Below are positions 20,190-29,311 of a DNA stretch of 64,000 bases, piece by piece. The position numbers were made by a program, and so were the translations under genes. This DNA is from Mycolicibacterium wolinskyi (lineage in GTDB: Bacteria; Actinomycetota; Actinomycetes; Mycobacteriales; Mycobacteriaceae), in the NCBI RefSeq assembly GCF_002101965.1, contig NZ_LQQA01000004.1:1-64000 (forward strand), in the 5' to 3' direction. Under the pieces are notes generated by a model that was not told the origin of the DNA, ran no database searches, and worked only from the letters and a program-made list of their open reading frames with translations. The stretch's first letter is position 1. Each line of letters begins with the position of its first letter.

Positions 20190-21251
20190 ATGACACCTTC
20201 ACCACACATCCCCGAGTTCGACGTCAGCAGGCCCGGCTCGTTGATCGCCGCACTGCCCGCCGTCCTCGGCTTCGTTCCCGAGCAATCCCTCGTCCTGGTC
20301 AGTATTGAGGATGGACACTTGGGATGCGTTATGCGCCTTGATCTTTCGTTGATGATGACGGACGCCGTCGATGAACTCGCCGAAGTGGCTGCCGCGTCGC
20401 AGCCGGATGGGGCGATTGCGGTCATCGTCAATGAGGATGGGGCCGACTGTCAGCATTGCTGCGATATCCACGCCGAGATGGCCGACACGGTCGAGGACGC
20501 GCTGTCGCTGCACGGCATCGAGCTCATCGCGGCCTATGTGGTGGACCGCGTGGCAGCGGGCGGGCGCTGGCATTGTGCCTACGGGTGCGCCAAGCGGGGC
20601 GTCATCGAGGATCCGTCCGCATCGCCGTTAGCTGTGGCGGCCGTACTCGACGGCCGTCGGCTCTATCGGCGGCGCGCCGACCTGGCGCAGATCGTCGAAC
20701 CCGACGAGAGCCGGGGGGAGCGGATGAGGGCGGTGATCGCCGGCCTTCCCACGCCGCCGCCCGCGCGCCGCCGGGCCGAGGTGCGTGCCGACATCGAATC
20801 GGCGTTGTCGTCGGCGGCCGAGCTCGCCGACGGGCGGTGCCCGGCCGATGAGCAACTGGCCCGGTTGGCGGTCGCGTTGACCGATCCCCAGGTGCGTGAC
20901 ACGTTGTACGCGCTCGCGGTCGGGGAGCGGGCGGGTCAGGCCGAGTCACTGTGGGTCGAACTGTCGCGCGCCCTGCCGCCGCCGTGGCGTGCGGAGGCGC
21001 TGGTGCTGTTGGCGTTCTCGGCGTACGTCCGTGGCGACGGGCCGTTGGCCGGAATCTCGCTCGACGCAGCGCTGCGTTGCGTACCGGACCACCGGATGGC
21101 AGGCATGCTCGACCGCGCATTGCGTTCGGGGATGCGGCCGGATCAGATTCGCGAACTCGCGCTCAGCGGGTATCGGCAGGCGGACCGGCTCGGAGTTCGG
21201 TTACCGCCACGGCAGACGTTCGGCGGTGAGGCCAGGAAGGCCGGCGCGTAG
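20190..21251 (+). CDS. DUF4192 protein (Rv2712c-like)
   Basis: A 353-residue cytoplasmic protein of the DUF4192 family, conserved between sthA and ideR in mycobacteria. SRPGSLIAALPAVLGFVPEQSLVLV near the N-terminus is typical. No catalytic motif is known. ATG at 20190 was chosen; a GTG two codons earlier is an alternative. It converges on ideR across a short hairpin. Confidence 0.85.
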   Translation: MTPSPHIPEFDVSRPGSLIAALPAVLGFVPEQSLVLVSIEDGHLGCVMRLDLSLMMTDAVDELAEVAAASQPDGAIAVIVNEDGADCQHCCDIHAEMADTVEDALSLHGIELIAAYVVDRVAAGGRWHCAYGCAKRGVIEDPSASPLAVAAVLDGRRLYRRRADLAQIVEPDESRGERMRAVIAGLPTPPPARRRAEVRADIESALSSAAELADGRCPADEQLARLAVALTDPQVRDTLYALAVGERAGQAESLWVELSRALPPPWRAEALVLLAFSAYVRGDGPLAGISLDAALRCVPDHRMAGMLDRALRSGMRPDQIRELALSGYRQADRLGVRLPPRQTFGGEARKAGA

Positions 21252-21261
21252 TGCGCCGGCC
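21239..21261. terminator. Bidirectional hairpin between DUF4192 gene and ideR
   Basis: A perfect 9-bp GC stem, GGCCGGCGC (21239-21247) with its complement at 21253-21261 and a GTAGT loop. It overlaps the stop of the DUF4192 gene and sits just after the ideR stop on the other strand. There is no T-run, as is common in mycobacteria. Confidence 0.5.
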
Positions 21262-21267
21262 GCCGGA

Positions 21268-21963
21268 TCAGACCTTTTCCACCTTGACGGCGTGTGCCAT
21301 GTGGTGGGGGAGCTCAACCTGTTCGTGGCCCGGGATCAGGATCATCACGCCACCGTGGTCGTTGGCTTCGACGGTCACGCGTGCATTGGGCACCACACCG
21401 GCGTCCTTGAGACGACCGATGAGCTCGGTGTCACCCTGCACATGCTCGGTGAGCTGCCGGACCACGACCGCCACCGGCAGGCCGACCGGCAGTTCGGTGA
21501 GCCGCACCAGGCTCACATCGTCGGACCCGAAGCCGGCGCCGCCGACACCTAGCTCGGACAAACCGGGGATGGGGTTGCCGAACGGGGACGTGGTGGGGTT
21601 GTTGAGCACCTGCACCAGCCGGCGCTCGACATCCTCGCTCATCACATGCTCCCAACGGCACGCCTCGGCGTGGACGTCTTCCCACGGCAGTCCGATGACG
21701 TCGACCAGCAGCCGTTCGGCGAGCCGGTGCTTGCGCATCACCGCGACGGCCAGCGCGCGGCCCTTGTCGGTCAACTCCAGGTGCCGGTCACCGGCGACGT
21801 GGAGCAGGCCGTCGCGTTCCATCCGCGAGACCGTCTGGCTTACGGTCGGGCCGCTCTGGTCAAGCCGTTCGGCGATGCGTGCACGCAGCGGAACCACGCC
21901 CTCTTCCTCGAGGTCGTAGATGGTCCGAAGGTACATCTCGGTGGTGTCGACAAGATCGTTCAT
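21268..21963 (-). CDS. ideR: Iron-dependent repressor IdeR
   Basis: A DtxR-family Fe(II)-dependent repressor of siderophore and iron-storage genes, 231 residues. It has an N-terminal winged helix (MNDLVDTTEMYLRTIYDLEEEG onward), metal-binding residues in MRKHRLAERLL, CRWEHVMSEDVE, and a C-terminal SH3-like domain. The ATG at 21963 gives the canonical start; 48 codons of upstream open frame are not used. It lies downstream of sigB in the same direction, as in other mycobacteria. Confidence 0.96.
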   Translation of the reverse strand: MNDLVDTTEMYLRTIYDLEEEGVVPLRARIAERLDQSGPTVSQTVSRMERDGLLHVAGDRHLELTDKGRALAVAVMRKHRLAERLLVDVIGLPWEDVHAEACRWEHVMSEDVERRLVQVLNNPTTSPFGNPIPGLSELGVGGAGFGSDDVSLVRLTELPVGLPVAVVVRQLTEHVQGDTELIGRLKDAGVVPNARVTVEANDHGGVMILIPGHEQVELPHHMAHAVKVEKV

Positions 21964-22106
21964 TCGCGCCTTCCCAGCCCAAACGTCACTGCACAGTCTA
22001 CCGTTCTCGCGGCTCGAACTGAGGTCCAACATTGCGGTGCCGCTCACGCAGTTCGAACCGCGATTTCGCCGGTGAACCACGCCAAATCCGGTAGGCGCAG
22101 ACACCA

Positions 22107-22138
22107 ATGTGCCCGCCCGGGGTGACGGGCGGGCACAT
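22107..22138 (-). terminator. sigB terminator hairpin
   Basis: A perfect 13-bp stem: ATGTGCCCGCCCG (22107-22119), GGGTGA loop, complement at 22126-22138. It lies 13 bases beyond the sigB stop. No T-run follows. Confidence 0.65.
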
Positions 22139-22150
22139 CGAGGGGTTCAG

Positions 22151-23110
22151 CTAGCTGGCGTAGGACCGGAGCCGATCGGCACGCTCGCCGTTGCGGAGCT
22201 TGGCCATCACTTCGCGCTCGATCTGACGGACCCGCTCGCGGGACAACCCGAAGAGCTTGCCGATCTGGTCGAGCGTGCGGGGCTGGCCGTCGTCGAGGCC
22301 GAACCGCAGCCGGATCACCTGCTGCTCCCGCTCGTCGAGCGTGGCGAGCACGTGGCGGATGTCGGTGTGCAGCAACTCGGAGATGACGGCGTTCTCCGCC
22401 GACATGGCCTCGGAGTCCTCGATGAAGTCGCCGAGCGGGGCTTCCTCGTCGGTTCCGACCGGCATGTCGAGGCTCACCGGATCGCGGCTGTGCTCGAGCA
22501 GGTCGTTGATCTTGTCGACCGGAATGCCGGACTCGGCGGCCAACTCTTCGTCGGTGGCCTCGCGCCCGAGGTTCTGGTGCATCTCGCGCTTGATCCGGGC
22601 GAGCTTGTTGACCTGCTCGACGAGATGGACCGGGAGCCGGATGGTGCGGCTCTGGTCAGCCATCCCGCGGGTGATCGCCTGGCGGATCCACCAGGTGGCA
22701 TACGTGGAGAACTTGAAGCCCTTGGTGTAATCGAACTTCTCCATCGCGCGGATCAAGCCCAGGTTCCCCTCCTGGATCAGATCCAGCAGCGGCATGCCGC
22801 GGCCGGTGTAGCGCTTCGCCAGTGAGACCACCAGGCGGAGGTTGGCTTCCAGCAGGTGCCGCCGGGCCGCCTCCCCGTCGCGGACGACGATCGCGAGATC
22901 GCGTTTGCGGTTCTCGCCCAGACGCTTCTTGGTGTCCAGCAGATGTTGTGCGTAAAGGCCCGCCTCGATGCGCTTCGCGAGCTCTACCTCATCGGCAGCA
23001 TTGAGCAACGCTGTTTTGCCGATGCCGTTCAGATACACGCGCACGAGGTCGGCAGCCGGGCTCTGGGCGTCCAGATCGCTGTCGACGCGGCTTGTGGTGG
23101 CATTTGCCAT
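22151..23110 (-). CDS. sigB: RNA polymerase sigma factor SigB
   Basis: A principal-like group 2 sigma factor of 319 residues. Region 2 ([36 protein letters not shown]) and region 4 ([20 protein letters not shown]) are complete. The short N-terminus and the end [10 protein letters not shown] match mycobacterial SigB rather than SigA. ATG at 23110 ([17 protein letters not shown]) was chosen over an ATG ten codons upstream, which would fall at or before the predicted transcription start. Confidence 0.96.
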   Translation of the reverse strand: MANATTSRVDSDLDAQSPAADLVRVYLNGIGKTALLNAADEVELAKRIEAGLYAQHLLDTKKRLGENRKRDLAIVVRDGEAARRHLLEANLRLVVSLAKRYTGRGMPLLDLIQEGNLGLIRAMEKFDYTKGFKFSTYATWWIRQAITRGMADQSRTIRLPVHLVEQVNKLARIKREMHQNLGREATDEELAAESGIPVDKINDLLEHSRDPVSLDMPVGTDEEAPLGDFIEDSEAMSAENAVISELLHTDIRHVLATLDEREQQVIRLRFGLDDGQPRTLDQIGKLFGLSRERVRQIEREVMAKLRNGERADRLRSYAS

Positions 23111-23147
23111 GACGGCCTCCTGATCGGCTCGAACTGTCATGACTTAC

Positions 23148-23173
23148 AACGCGTCATGCCCCCGAAGAGTTCC
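23148..23173 (-). promoter_or_regulatory. SigE/SigH-type promoter of sigB
   Basis: On the minus strand, GGAACT (23168-23173) and CGTT (23148-23151) are spaced by 16 bases, matching the mycobacterial ECF consensus GGAAC-N16-CGTT. In M. tuberculosis sigB is transcribed by SigE and SigH from such a site. It lies 38-63 bases upstream of the ATG. Confidence 0.75.
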
Positions 23174-23257
23174 CACTGCCGATTGGATTCATGCCTATTG
23201 ACCTGCTGTTTTTTCGCGATGACCTGAGATTCTCCTGAGAATAGCTACAGAACCGTC

Positions 23258-23674
23258 TCAGGTCGGAACGTCACCGCGGGTTTCTGCCGTCCCCGGTTGC
23301 GGTGGCACGACGGGGCCGGGCGCAAGTGCCGGCCGCTCGGCGGTCGGGAAGAGCGGGATGCGGTTCTTGCTGCCGGCGTAGCGGCGCGGTTCTTCGGCGC
23401 GACGCGGCGGACGATCGTTGGCGATGAGCACCGCCATCCACGGCAGCGGCACCGACACGAGGATGATCGCGAGCGAGACCAACCCGTTCTCCCAGACGCT
23501 GTAGGCGACGGCGGCCAGGATCAGCGCGGGGATACGGAACGCCATCAGCGTGAGGTACTTGCGGACGCGCTGGCGATGCTGTTCTTCGTACGCGGGCGCG
23601 GCGCGGGTGATGAGTACCGGGCGAGCTTGACCATCGAAGTCGTCGTCGAAACTCAGCTCGTGGCTTTGTTTCAT
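23258..23674 (-). CDS. DUF3099 membrane protein (Rv2709-like)
   Basis: A 138-residue protein with two membrane helices (about residues 42-80, including LMAFRIPALILAAVAYSVW) and a Pro/Arg-rich C-terminus. The motif VLITRAAPAYEEQHRQRVRKYL is typical of DUF3099. ATG at 23674 begins MKQSHELSFDD. Its position next to sigB matches Rv2709. Function is unknown. Confidence 0.82.
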   Translation of the reverse strand: MKQSHELSFDDDFDGQARPVLITRAAPAYEEQHRQRVRKYLTLMAFRIPALILAAVAYSVWENGLVSLAIILVSVPLPWMAVLIANDRPPRRAEEPRRYAGSKNRIPLFPTAERPALAPGPVVPPQPGTAETRGDVPT

Positions 23675-23751
23675 GCCTCTACTGTTCCACACCTGGGGCC
23701 CGCGGTGGCAGTTGGATTTCGTCGCGTTCGTCGGCCGGGCACAATAAAGGT

Positions 23752-23988
23752 ATGCAGACCGACACCCTCGAGCGCACCGACGCCGACGAACGCGTCGACG
23801 ACGGGACCGACAGCGACACCCCGAAGTACTTCCATTACGTCAAGAAGGACAAGATCGCCGAGAGCGCTGTGATGGGTACGCACGTCGTCGCACTCTGCGG
23901 CGAGGTGTTCCCGGTGACGAAGGCCGCCAAGCCCGGTTCGCCGGTGTGCCCGGACTGCAAGCGGATCTACGAGACCCTCAAGAAGTAG
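23752..23988 (+). CDS. DUF3039 small protein (Rv2708c-like)
   Basis: A 78-residue protein with a probable metal site formed by the Cys of VALCGE and the pair CPDCKRIY at its C-terminus. KYFHYVKKDKI and GTHVVALCGEVFPVTK are family hallmarks. It ends 11 bases inside the 3' end of the convergent YihY gene. No function is known. Confidence 0.9.
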   Translation: MQTDTLERTDADERVDDGTDSDTPKYFHYVKKDKIAESAVMGTHVVALCGEVFPVTKAAKPGSPVCPDCKRIYETLKK

Positions 23989-24958
23989 TCGGCTGATCGG
24001 CGGTGTCGGGCACCGGTTGCGCCGGTGCCTGCGCACTGCCGTTGTTGGCCTTGTCCTCCAGCCACGTCCGGAAGCGCCTGGCATGGGTGTCCGCCGCAGG
24101 CCATTCCTCTTGGATGGCGGCGTTCAGTTCGGCTCCGAGCATCACGGCGAAACCGAGGAAGAACGCGAACAGCAGGAACGCGATCGGCGTCGCCAGCGCG
24201 CCGTACGTGTAGCCGGTGCTGGTGATCCAGCCCAGATAGATGCGTAGGCCTACCGTCGCGACCAGGAACACCACGGTTGCCAGCACCGAGCCGAGCAGCA
24301 GTCGATGCGTCGGCAGCGGTTTGGGCAAAGAAACCCGGTACAGCACCGTGACCCCGACGATGACCGCCAAAAACAGCGCCGGGTAGTAGCCGTAGCGCAG
24401 GATGTGGTCCCAGCTGTCGGGGATGTGCTCGGCGATCGTGCGCGGCCCCAGCGCGATGAACGGCGCCGCGGCGATCGCGCACACGAGCATGATCACGTAG
24501 AGCCCCAGCGCGTAGAACCGCTGCCGTACCGGGTGCCGCAACGGCGTCTGGTCGTGCGCCTCCACGATCGAATCGACGAACGCCGAAACCGCCGACGAGC
24601 CCGCCCATAGCGAGATCACGAACCCCACCGAGACCACCTCGCCGCGAGCGCCCTTCACGATGTCGCGGATCGTCGGTTCGATGATCTCGTTGACGACGTT
24701 GGGGGAGAAGAAGCTGTTGGCCGCGTTGATCAGCTGCTGCTGGATGGTCGGCAGGGTGTCCGGGCCGAACAGTGGTGCGATGTAGGCCAGGCTGCCGAGC
24801 ATGCCCAACAGCAGCGGGGGCAATGACAACGCGCACCAAAACGCCGCCTGCGCCGATTCGGAAAAGATCGAATCGTCCCAGCTTTTCGACAACGTGCGTC
24901 GTGCGATATGTCGAATGTGGTGGCGTGTCGGTGGTACCGGAAGCGGCTGGCCAGTCAT
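23978..24958 (-). CDS. YihY/BrkB-family membrane protein (Rv2707-like)
   Basis: A 326-residue inner-membrane protein with about six helices and the family pattern SAQAAFWCALSLPPLLLGMLG near the N-terminus and GWITSTGYTYGALATPIAFLL near the C-terminus. The family was once annotated as ribonuclease BN or serum-resistance BrkB; neither role is established here. The C-terminus is a short cytoplasmic tail. Confidence 0.87.
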   Translation of the reverse strand: MTGQPLPVPPTRHHIRHIARRTLSKSWDDSIFSESAQAAFWCALSLPPLLLGMLGSLAYIAPLFGPDTLPTIQQQLINAANSFFSPNVVNEIIEPTIRDIVKGARGEVVSVGFVISLWAGSSAVSAFVDSIVEAHDQTPLRHPVRQRFYALGLYVIMLVCAIAAAPFIALGPRTIAEHIPDSWDHILRYGYYPALFLAVIVGVTVLYRVSLPKPLPTHRLLLGSVLATVVFLVATVGLRIYLGWITSTGYTYGALATPIAFLLFAFFLGFAVMLGAELNAAIQEEWPAADTHARRFRTWLEDKANNGSAQAPAQPVPDTADQPTTS

Positions 24959-25033
24959 GACCAGACCAGCATTACTGACGAAACGTGTTCCTGCCCAGGC
25001 GGGTGCTGTTCGGTCGGCGTGTCAACGACGCGA

Positions 25034-25225
25034 TCAGGCGTCGACCGGGCTGACTTCCAGCACGGCGGCCAGTTCGATCAGCTTGGCCTCGTGCTCGTTC
25101 GCGTGGTGCTGGCAGAAGAGCAGCTCGGCACCCGAGGGCAGCTTGGCGCGTACGCGCGCGGCCGCTCCGCAACGATCGCAGCGGTCAGCTCTGGTTAGCT
25201 CGGGGCTTGTCAGAGTTGCGTTCAT
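25034..25225 (-). CDS. DUF7455 small Cys-rich protein
   Basis: A 63-residue protein with CDRCGAAA and LFCQHHANEHEAKL, which together look like a zinc-binding CxxC...CxxH site. This actinobacterial family is typically found close to sigA. ATG at 25225 (MNATLTSPEL) was chosen over an upstream start. It is divergent from the DUF952 gene, with two palindromes between them. Confidence 0.82.
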   Translation of the reverse strand: MNATLTSPELTRADRCDRCGAAARVRAKLPSGAELLFCQHHANEHEAKLIELAAVLEVSPVDA

Positions 25226-25345
25226 GGCTCCTCCGTCTTCTGCTCTGCGCAACGCCGGCAAAGTGCCGGGTTTGCGTATCTCTACTGTGTCAGACGTTTT
25301 GGGTTCCGGCCTTGTTCCCTAGGGGTTTACCGGTGTGTCGTGTCT

Positions 25346-25375
25346 CACGTCCGGGACGTGTTGCCCGACGGGCAA
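25346..25375. promoter_or_regulatory. Two abutting 15-bp palindromes upstream of the DUF952 gene
   Basis: CACGTCC-G-GGACGTG (25346-25360) is followed without a gap by TTGCCCG-A-CGGGCAA (25361-25375). Each has perfect seven-base arms around one central base. The pair ends nine bases before the DUF952 ATG and lies in the divergent DUF7455/DUF952 promoter region. This could be a double operator or two stacked hairpins in the 5' leader. Confidence 0.55.
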
Positions 25376-25384
25376 GCTGGCAGT

Positions 25385-25747
25385 ATGCCTGCCATGCCAC
25401 GCGTCCTGGTTCACCTCTGCAGTGCCGACGAGTGGCAGGCCGCCCGGGAATCCGGTGCGCACCGTCCCGACTCGTTGACAACGCAGGGGTTCGTGCACCT
25501 TTCAGCGCCTGAGCAGGTGCATCTACCGGCGAACCGGCTCTACGCGGGGCGCACCGATCTGCTCATGCTCCAGATCGATCTGGCCAAGTTGTCGGATCCC
25601 GTGCGTTGGGAACCCGGTGTACCAACGGACCCCGACGCGATGTTGTTCCCGCATCTGTACGGACCGCTGCCCGTCGCGGCTGTGATGACCGCCACGTCCT
25701 ACCTGCCCGGCGCCGACGGCCGATTCGAGCCGTTACCGCCCGCGTAG
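25385..25747 (+). CDS. DUF952 protein
   Basis: A 120-residue protein of the DUF952 family, with the characteristic VHLCSADEWQAARESG, GFVHLSAPEQVHLPANRLYAG and FPHLYGPLPVAAV segments. The fold resembles ADP-ribosyltransferase-like small domains, but activity is not known. ATG at 25385 or 25394 could start it. It is the last backbone gene before the accessory island. Confidence 0.85.
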   Translation: MPAMPRVLVHLCSADEWQAARESGAHRPDSLTTQGFVHLSAPEQVHLPANRLYAGRTDLLMLQIDLAKLSDPVRWEPGVPTDPDAMLFPHLYGPLPVAAVMTATSYLPGADGRFEPLPPA

Positions 25748-25785
25748 GCCGTCGGGCAATCTCGGCACGCCACGCTGGGCCGCGC

Positions 25786-25975
25786 TTGTCACGCTGGCGT
25801 GGCTGTTGGGCTTGTTTGTCACGCTAGCGTGGCTGTGGGGCGCGTTTGTCACGCTAGAGCAGCGGTGGGGGCGTGGTGTTTGGATGGCACGTCTCGTTGG
25901 GCCGTGTTTGTCACGCTGGCGTGGCTGTGGGGCTTGTTTGTCACGTTAGAGCAGCGGCGGGGGCCGTTTGTCGAT
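25786..25975. repeat. Degenerate tandem repeats with CACGCTAGCGTG palindromes
   Basis: Five or six units of about 30 bases built on TTTGTCACGCTagCGTGGC followed by TGtGGGGC. A two-unit block at 25814-25875 recurs at 25906-25966 with a 92-base period and few changes. The unit core CACGCTAGCGTG (25820-25831) is a perfect 12-bp palindrome; others are CACGCTGGCGTG or half-sites. No gene is supported here. It marks the left edge of the island. Confidence 0.7.
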
Positions 25976-25985
25976 GCCACGCCCC

Positions 25986-26203
25986 GCGGCCAGGGGCGAG
26001 GCCGAGGCACACGAGCTGGGCGCGCTGGTCGTGCTGGCCGACATGCTCGCCGACCAGGCGCAGAAGGGCCCAATCCATTTGCAGCGCAGTATGATCGTGC
26101 ACCACGACGGGTCGATCACAGGCGGGTGGCAGACGGCGGTGCAGACCGCGCAAACCGAGTTCAGCCGGGTCGACGTGCTCGTCAACAACGCGGGGATCTG
26201 CGT
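25986..26203 (+). pseudogene. Short-chain dehydrogenase remnant
   Basis: In one frame the DNA reads ARGEAEAHELGALVVLADML, then IVHHDGSITGGWQTAVQTAQ, then EFSRVDVLVNNAGI. These are the cofactor-binding, middle and NNAG segments of an SDR enzyme in the right order, but the Rossmann Gly motif is shortened. There is no catalytic YxxxK region and no plausible start or end. It is a decayed fragment, directly after the tandem repeats. Confidence 0.65.
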
Positions 26204-26419
26204 CAATCAACCCTCGCCGTCGACGGCGGCGCGAGCGCCGGGCGGATGCCTGTGGTGGCCGGGTGACAGTCACTGCCGAATTCGAGTAGTCCACTACTCA
26301 AGTCCGCGCCCCGATCACGACCATAGGCTCTCGGCAGAGGGCTTCGGATGCGTGAGCGGGGATGATGAATATCCATTCGTCAGGTAGCGGCGAAAGTTCG
26401 ACCGGAGAGTCGGACGGTC
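26204..26419. other. Intergenic sequence before the SARP regulator
   Basis: I see no gene, tRNA or clear repeat here. It holds the upstream region of the regulator at 26420. With the repeats and the SDR remnant it makes a 672-base stretch without an intact gene. Confidence 0.5.
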
Positions 26420-29311
26420 ATGGCTGACTGCGTCGTCCTGCGGGAGAAACTTCGGGTGCCGGAGGTGTCCGGTTTGGCCCGCGAACGGCTGGAACAGCCG
26501 CTTTTGTCGGGACCGCAAACGATCGTCGACATGGTGGTGGCGCCGGCCGGCTGCGGGAAGACGACATTGCTGGCACACGTCGCGACCGCGTCGGAGCGGC
26601 CCGTCGGGTGGTACCGCATCACCGCCGACGATTCCACCGAGCACCGCATGGCGGCCCACATCGGCGCCGCCTTGTCGATGCTGGCGGACACGGGCCGCGC
26701 CGAATCGATGGGGGAGCTGCTCGGGGGCCTCGATCAATGGAGCGGCGCGGGCGCTGTGCTGATCCTCGATGACCTGCACGAGATCGCCGAGACGCCCGCC
26801 GAGCGCGCGTTGGAGCGGTTCATCTCGCTGCGACCCCGCCGGCTGCGATTGATCTGCGGTTCACGCCGAATGCCCGACATCAACGTCCCGCGTCTTCGCG
26901 TTTCGGGTTCGATCTCCGAAACCGGCAGCGACGACCTCCGGTTCCGGTCTTGGGAAGTCGAGGAGTTGTTCGCATCGGTGTACCGCGAGCCGCTACGGCC
27001 GGAGGCGGCCGCCGCGCTGACCCGCCGGACCGGCGGCTGGGCAGCCGGGCTGCAGCTGTTCCACCTCGCCACGGTCGGTCGAACCGCATCCGAACGCCAC
27101 CAGGCGGTCGCCGGGCTCGGCGGCAGGTCGAAGTTGGTGCGCTCGTACCTCACCCGCAACGTGCTGGCCGAACTGCCCGCGGAACGGCGTGACTTCCTGT
27201 TGCGTACCTGTACGCTCGGCCGCCTTTCCGGGGAGGCGTGCGATGCGCTGCTCGGCGCCGCGGGCAGCCACCGCATCCTGGAGGAGCTCGAATCCGCGCA
27301 ACTGTTCACCTCCACCGACGACGGAGGCGTGTACTTCCGGTATCACGAAGTGCTGCAGTCGCACCTGGAGCTCGCGCTCGTGGAGGAGTACGGGCCCGCG
27401 GCGGCGCGGTCCTACTACCGCAAGAGCGGCGCTGTGCTCGAGACCTTGGGGGAGTTGCGGCCCGCGGTGCGCGCGTACGCCAAGGCCGGTGACTGGGCCT
27501 CGGTGTCACGTCTGGTGGCCGACACCGGCGGCGCCCGGATCGATGCCACGGTGGTCGACGACGCCCACTTGCTGCCGGCGAGTACGTGGCAACATGACCC
27601 GTGGCTGGCAGTGGCGAACGCCCGCCGCCTGGTGCGCGAAGGTGCGCTGGCCCGCGGCGTGGAGGCCTACCGGCACGCCGAGGCGTTGTACGACGAACCC
27701 AACTACCGCCAGATGTGTCGCCAGGAGTCTGCGGTCGCGTCGATGTGGTTGCCCGGCAACCGGAATGGGCGAGTGCCGGAACCGCTCGTGCAGCACTGGG
27801 CCAATCCGCTTCGGGACGCGCTGCGGCGCGCGCCGGAAGTTGCCGGTTCGACGGCAACCGACGGGTGGGTGCGGCTCGCGCACGCGGTCGCGGCCGTCGC
27901 CGCCGGTGAGCTTCGTGCGGCCCGCGAGATCTTGCAGTCGGTTGTCGACGACCGCCAACCCGAATCGTCGCTGACGATCTGGGTCAGCCTGGCAGCGGCA
28001 GCCCTCGACCTCGTCGACGGCGGGCCGAATGACCCGGCCGCCCGGTTCAGCACAATCGCCGCGGAAGCGGAACGTGAAGGGCTTCCGTGGGTTTCGCGGT
28101 TGTGCCACGGTCTGGAGCAGGTTGCGCTGATCGTCTCACGTGATGCGGTGTGGCGCTTGGAGGGGTGCAACGACCTGATCTCGGCGGCGGACCGGATGGG
28201 TGACAGCTGGGGTTCCGCCCTGCTCCTGTTCGCGGTGGCGCTGGCCAAGCTACGCGTCGGCGAGGACGGAAAGTCTCAACTCGCAGCTGCCGAAGCAAGG
28301 TTCGGTCAGCTCGACGCGCCCGTGCTGCAGTTGTGGTGCCGGCTGCTCGCGGTCATCGACCCGCAGGCGACAGTGCCGGCCGCCCGCCGGGTGGTCGACG
28401 ACAGCCACGCACTTCGGTGCCGTGGGGCCCGCGCCTTGGCCCTCGCGGTCTTGCAGCAGGTCTCAGATCATGAAGTTCCCGAGGCGGTCGGTGCCGCAGC
28501 GCTCGCCGAACAATGCGGTCTGCCAGTGCTTTTCGCCGAAATTGGGGACGCTCCCGAACCGCCGAGCGCCGTCACCGCGGCCGCCGAGGTGGTGGAGGCC
28601 AGCCTGCCACCGGTGGCGATCACCTGCTTCGGCGGCTACCGCATCGCGATCGACGGTGAGATCGCGGCGCTGAGTCAGCTGCGGCCACAGGCGCGTTGGG
28701 TGCTGCAGATCCTGTCGTTGAACCCCGACCACGATCACCACCGCGAACTGCTGGAGGACATCCTGTGGCCCGGTGTCGACCATTCCGTCGCCTGCCATCG
28801 CCTGCAAGTGGCCGTGTCCAGCGTGCGCAGCATGTTCAGCGAATCCGACCTCGTGATCCGGCGACGCGGCGAATCGTATCGGTTGTCCTTGCCCGACCGG
28901 GCGACAGTCGACGTCCGAGATTTCGCCGACGCGCTGAGCCGGGCGGCGACCGCGTCGGCGCGTGGTGACGTGCGGGGCCGGGTGGTGGCCCGTCAGGAGG
29001 CCCTCAACCTGTACACCGGTGAACTGCTGCCGGAGATGTCGGGCGCACCGAACATCGACGAAGAACGGGAACGCCTGCACCGTGCGGCGGCGGCCGCCGC
29101 TGCCGCACTCGCATCGGACTACCGCACGCTCGGTGAGTACGAGCAGGCCCTGGTCACGGCGCAGCGGTCAGTACAGCTCGACCAGTACCAGGACAATGCC
29201 TGGGTGGTACTCGCCGACCTGCACGAGACGCTCGGCGACCTCAGCTCGGCGGAATATGTCCGCCGTGAGCATGCCCGGATTCGGGCGGATCTAGAGGTCG
29301 CCGTGTTCTGA
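26420..29311 (+). CDS. MalT-like STAND ATPase fused to a SARP/BTAD DNA-binding domain, candidate eCIS activator
   Basis: A 963-residue regulator. Residues 1-320 are an AAA/STAND ATPase with Walker A APAGCGKTT (about 41-49) and Walker B AVLILDDLHE. The middle is TPR-like helical repeats. From about 730 a SARP winged helix (VAITCFGGYRIAIDGE, ILWPGVDHSVACHRLQVAVSSVRSM) and a BTAD domain follow. Many MalT-type proteins end in a LuxR helix; here the SARP module takes that place. It converges with the eCIS structural operon, overlapping its last gene by 21 bases. The TCAAC array upstream of the response regulator at 56347 suits a SARP target. Confidence 0.85.
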   Translation: MADCVVLREKLRVPEVSGLARERLEQPLLSGPQTIVDMVVAPAGCGKTTLLAHVATASERPVGWYRITADDSTEHRMAAHIGAALSMLADTGRAESMGELLGGLDQWSGAGAVLILDDLHEIAETPAERALERFISLRPRRLRLICGSRRMPDINVPRLRVSGSISETGSDDLRFRSWEVEELFASVYREPLRPEAAAALTRRTGGWAAGLQLFHLATVGRTASERHQAVAGLGGRSKLVRSYLTRNVLAELPAERRDFLLRTCTLGRLSGEACDALLGAAGSHRILEELESAQLFTSTDDGGVYFRYHEVLQSHLELALVEEYGPAAARSYYRKSGAVLETLGELRPAVRAYAKAGDWASVSRLVADTGGARIDATVVDDAHLLPASTWQHDPWLAVANARRLVREGALARGVEAYRHAEALYDEPNYRQMCRQESAVASMWLPGNRNGRVPEPLVQHWANPLRDALRRAPEVAGSTATDGWVRLAHAVAAVAAGELRAAREILQSVVDDRQPESSLTIWVSLAAAALDLVDGGPNDPAARFSTIAAEAEREGLPWVSRLCHGLEQVALIVSRDAVWRLEGCNDLISAADRMGDSWGSALLLFAVALAKLRVGEDGKSQLAAAEARFGQLDAPVLQLWCRLLAVIDPQATVPAARRVVDDSHALRCRGARALALAVLQQVSDHEVPEAVGAAALAEQCGLPVLFAEIGDAPEPPSAVTAAAEVVEASLPPVAITCFGGYRIAIDGEIAALSQLRPQARWVLQILSLNPDHDHHRELLEDILWPGVDHSVACHRLQVAVSSVRSMFSESDLVIRRRGESYRLSLPDRATVDVRDFADALSRAATASARGDVRGRVVARQEALNLYTGELLPEMSGAPNIDEERERLHRAAAAAAAALASDYRTLGEYEQALVTAQRSVQLDQYQDNAWVVLADLHETLGDLSSAEYVRREHARIRADLEVAVF

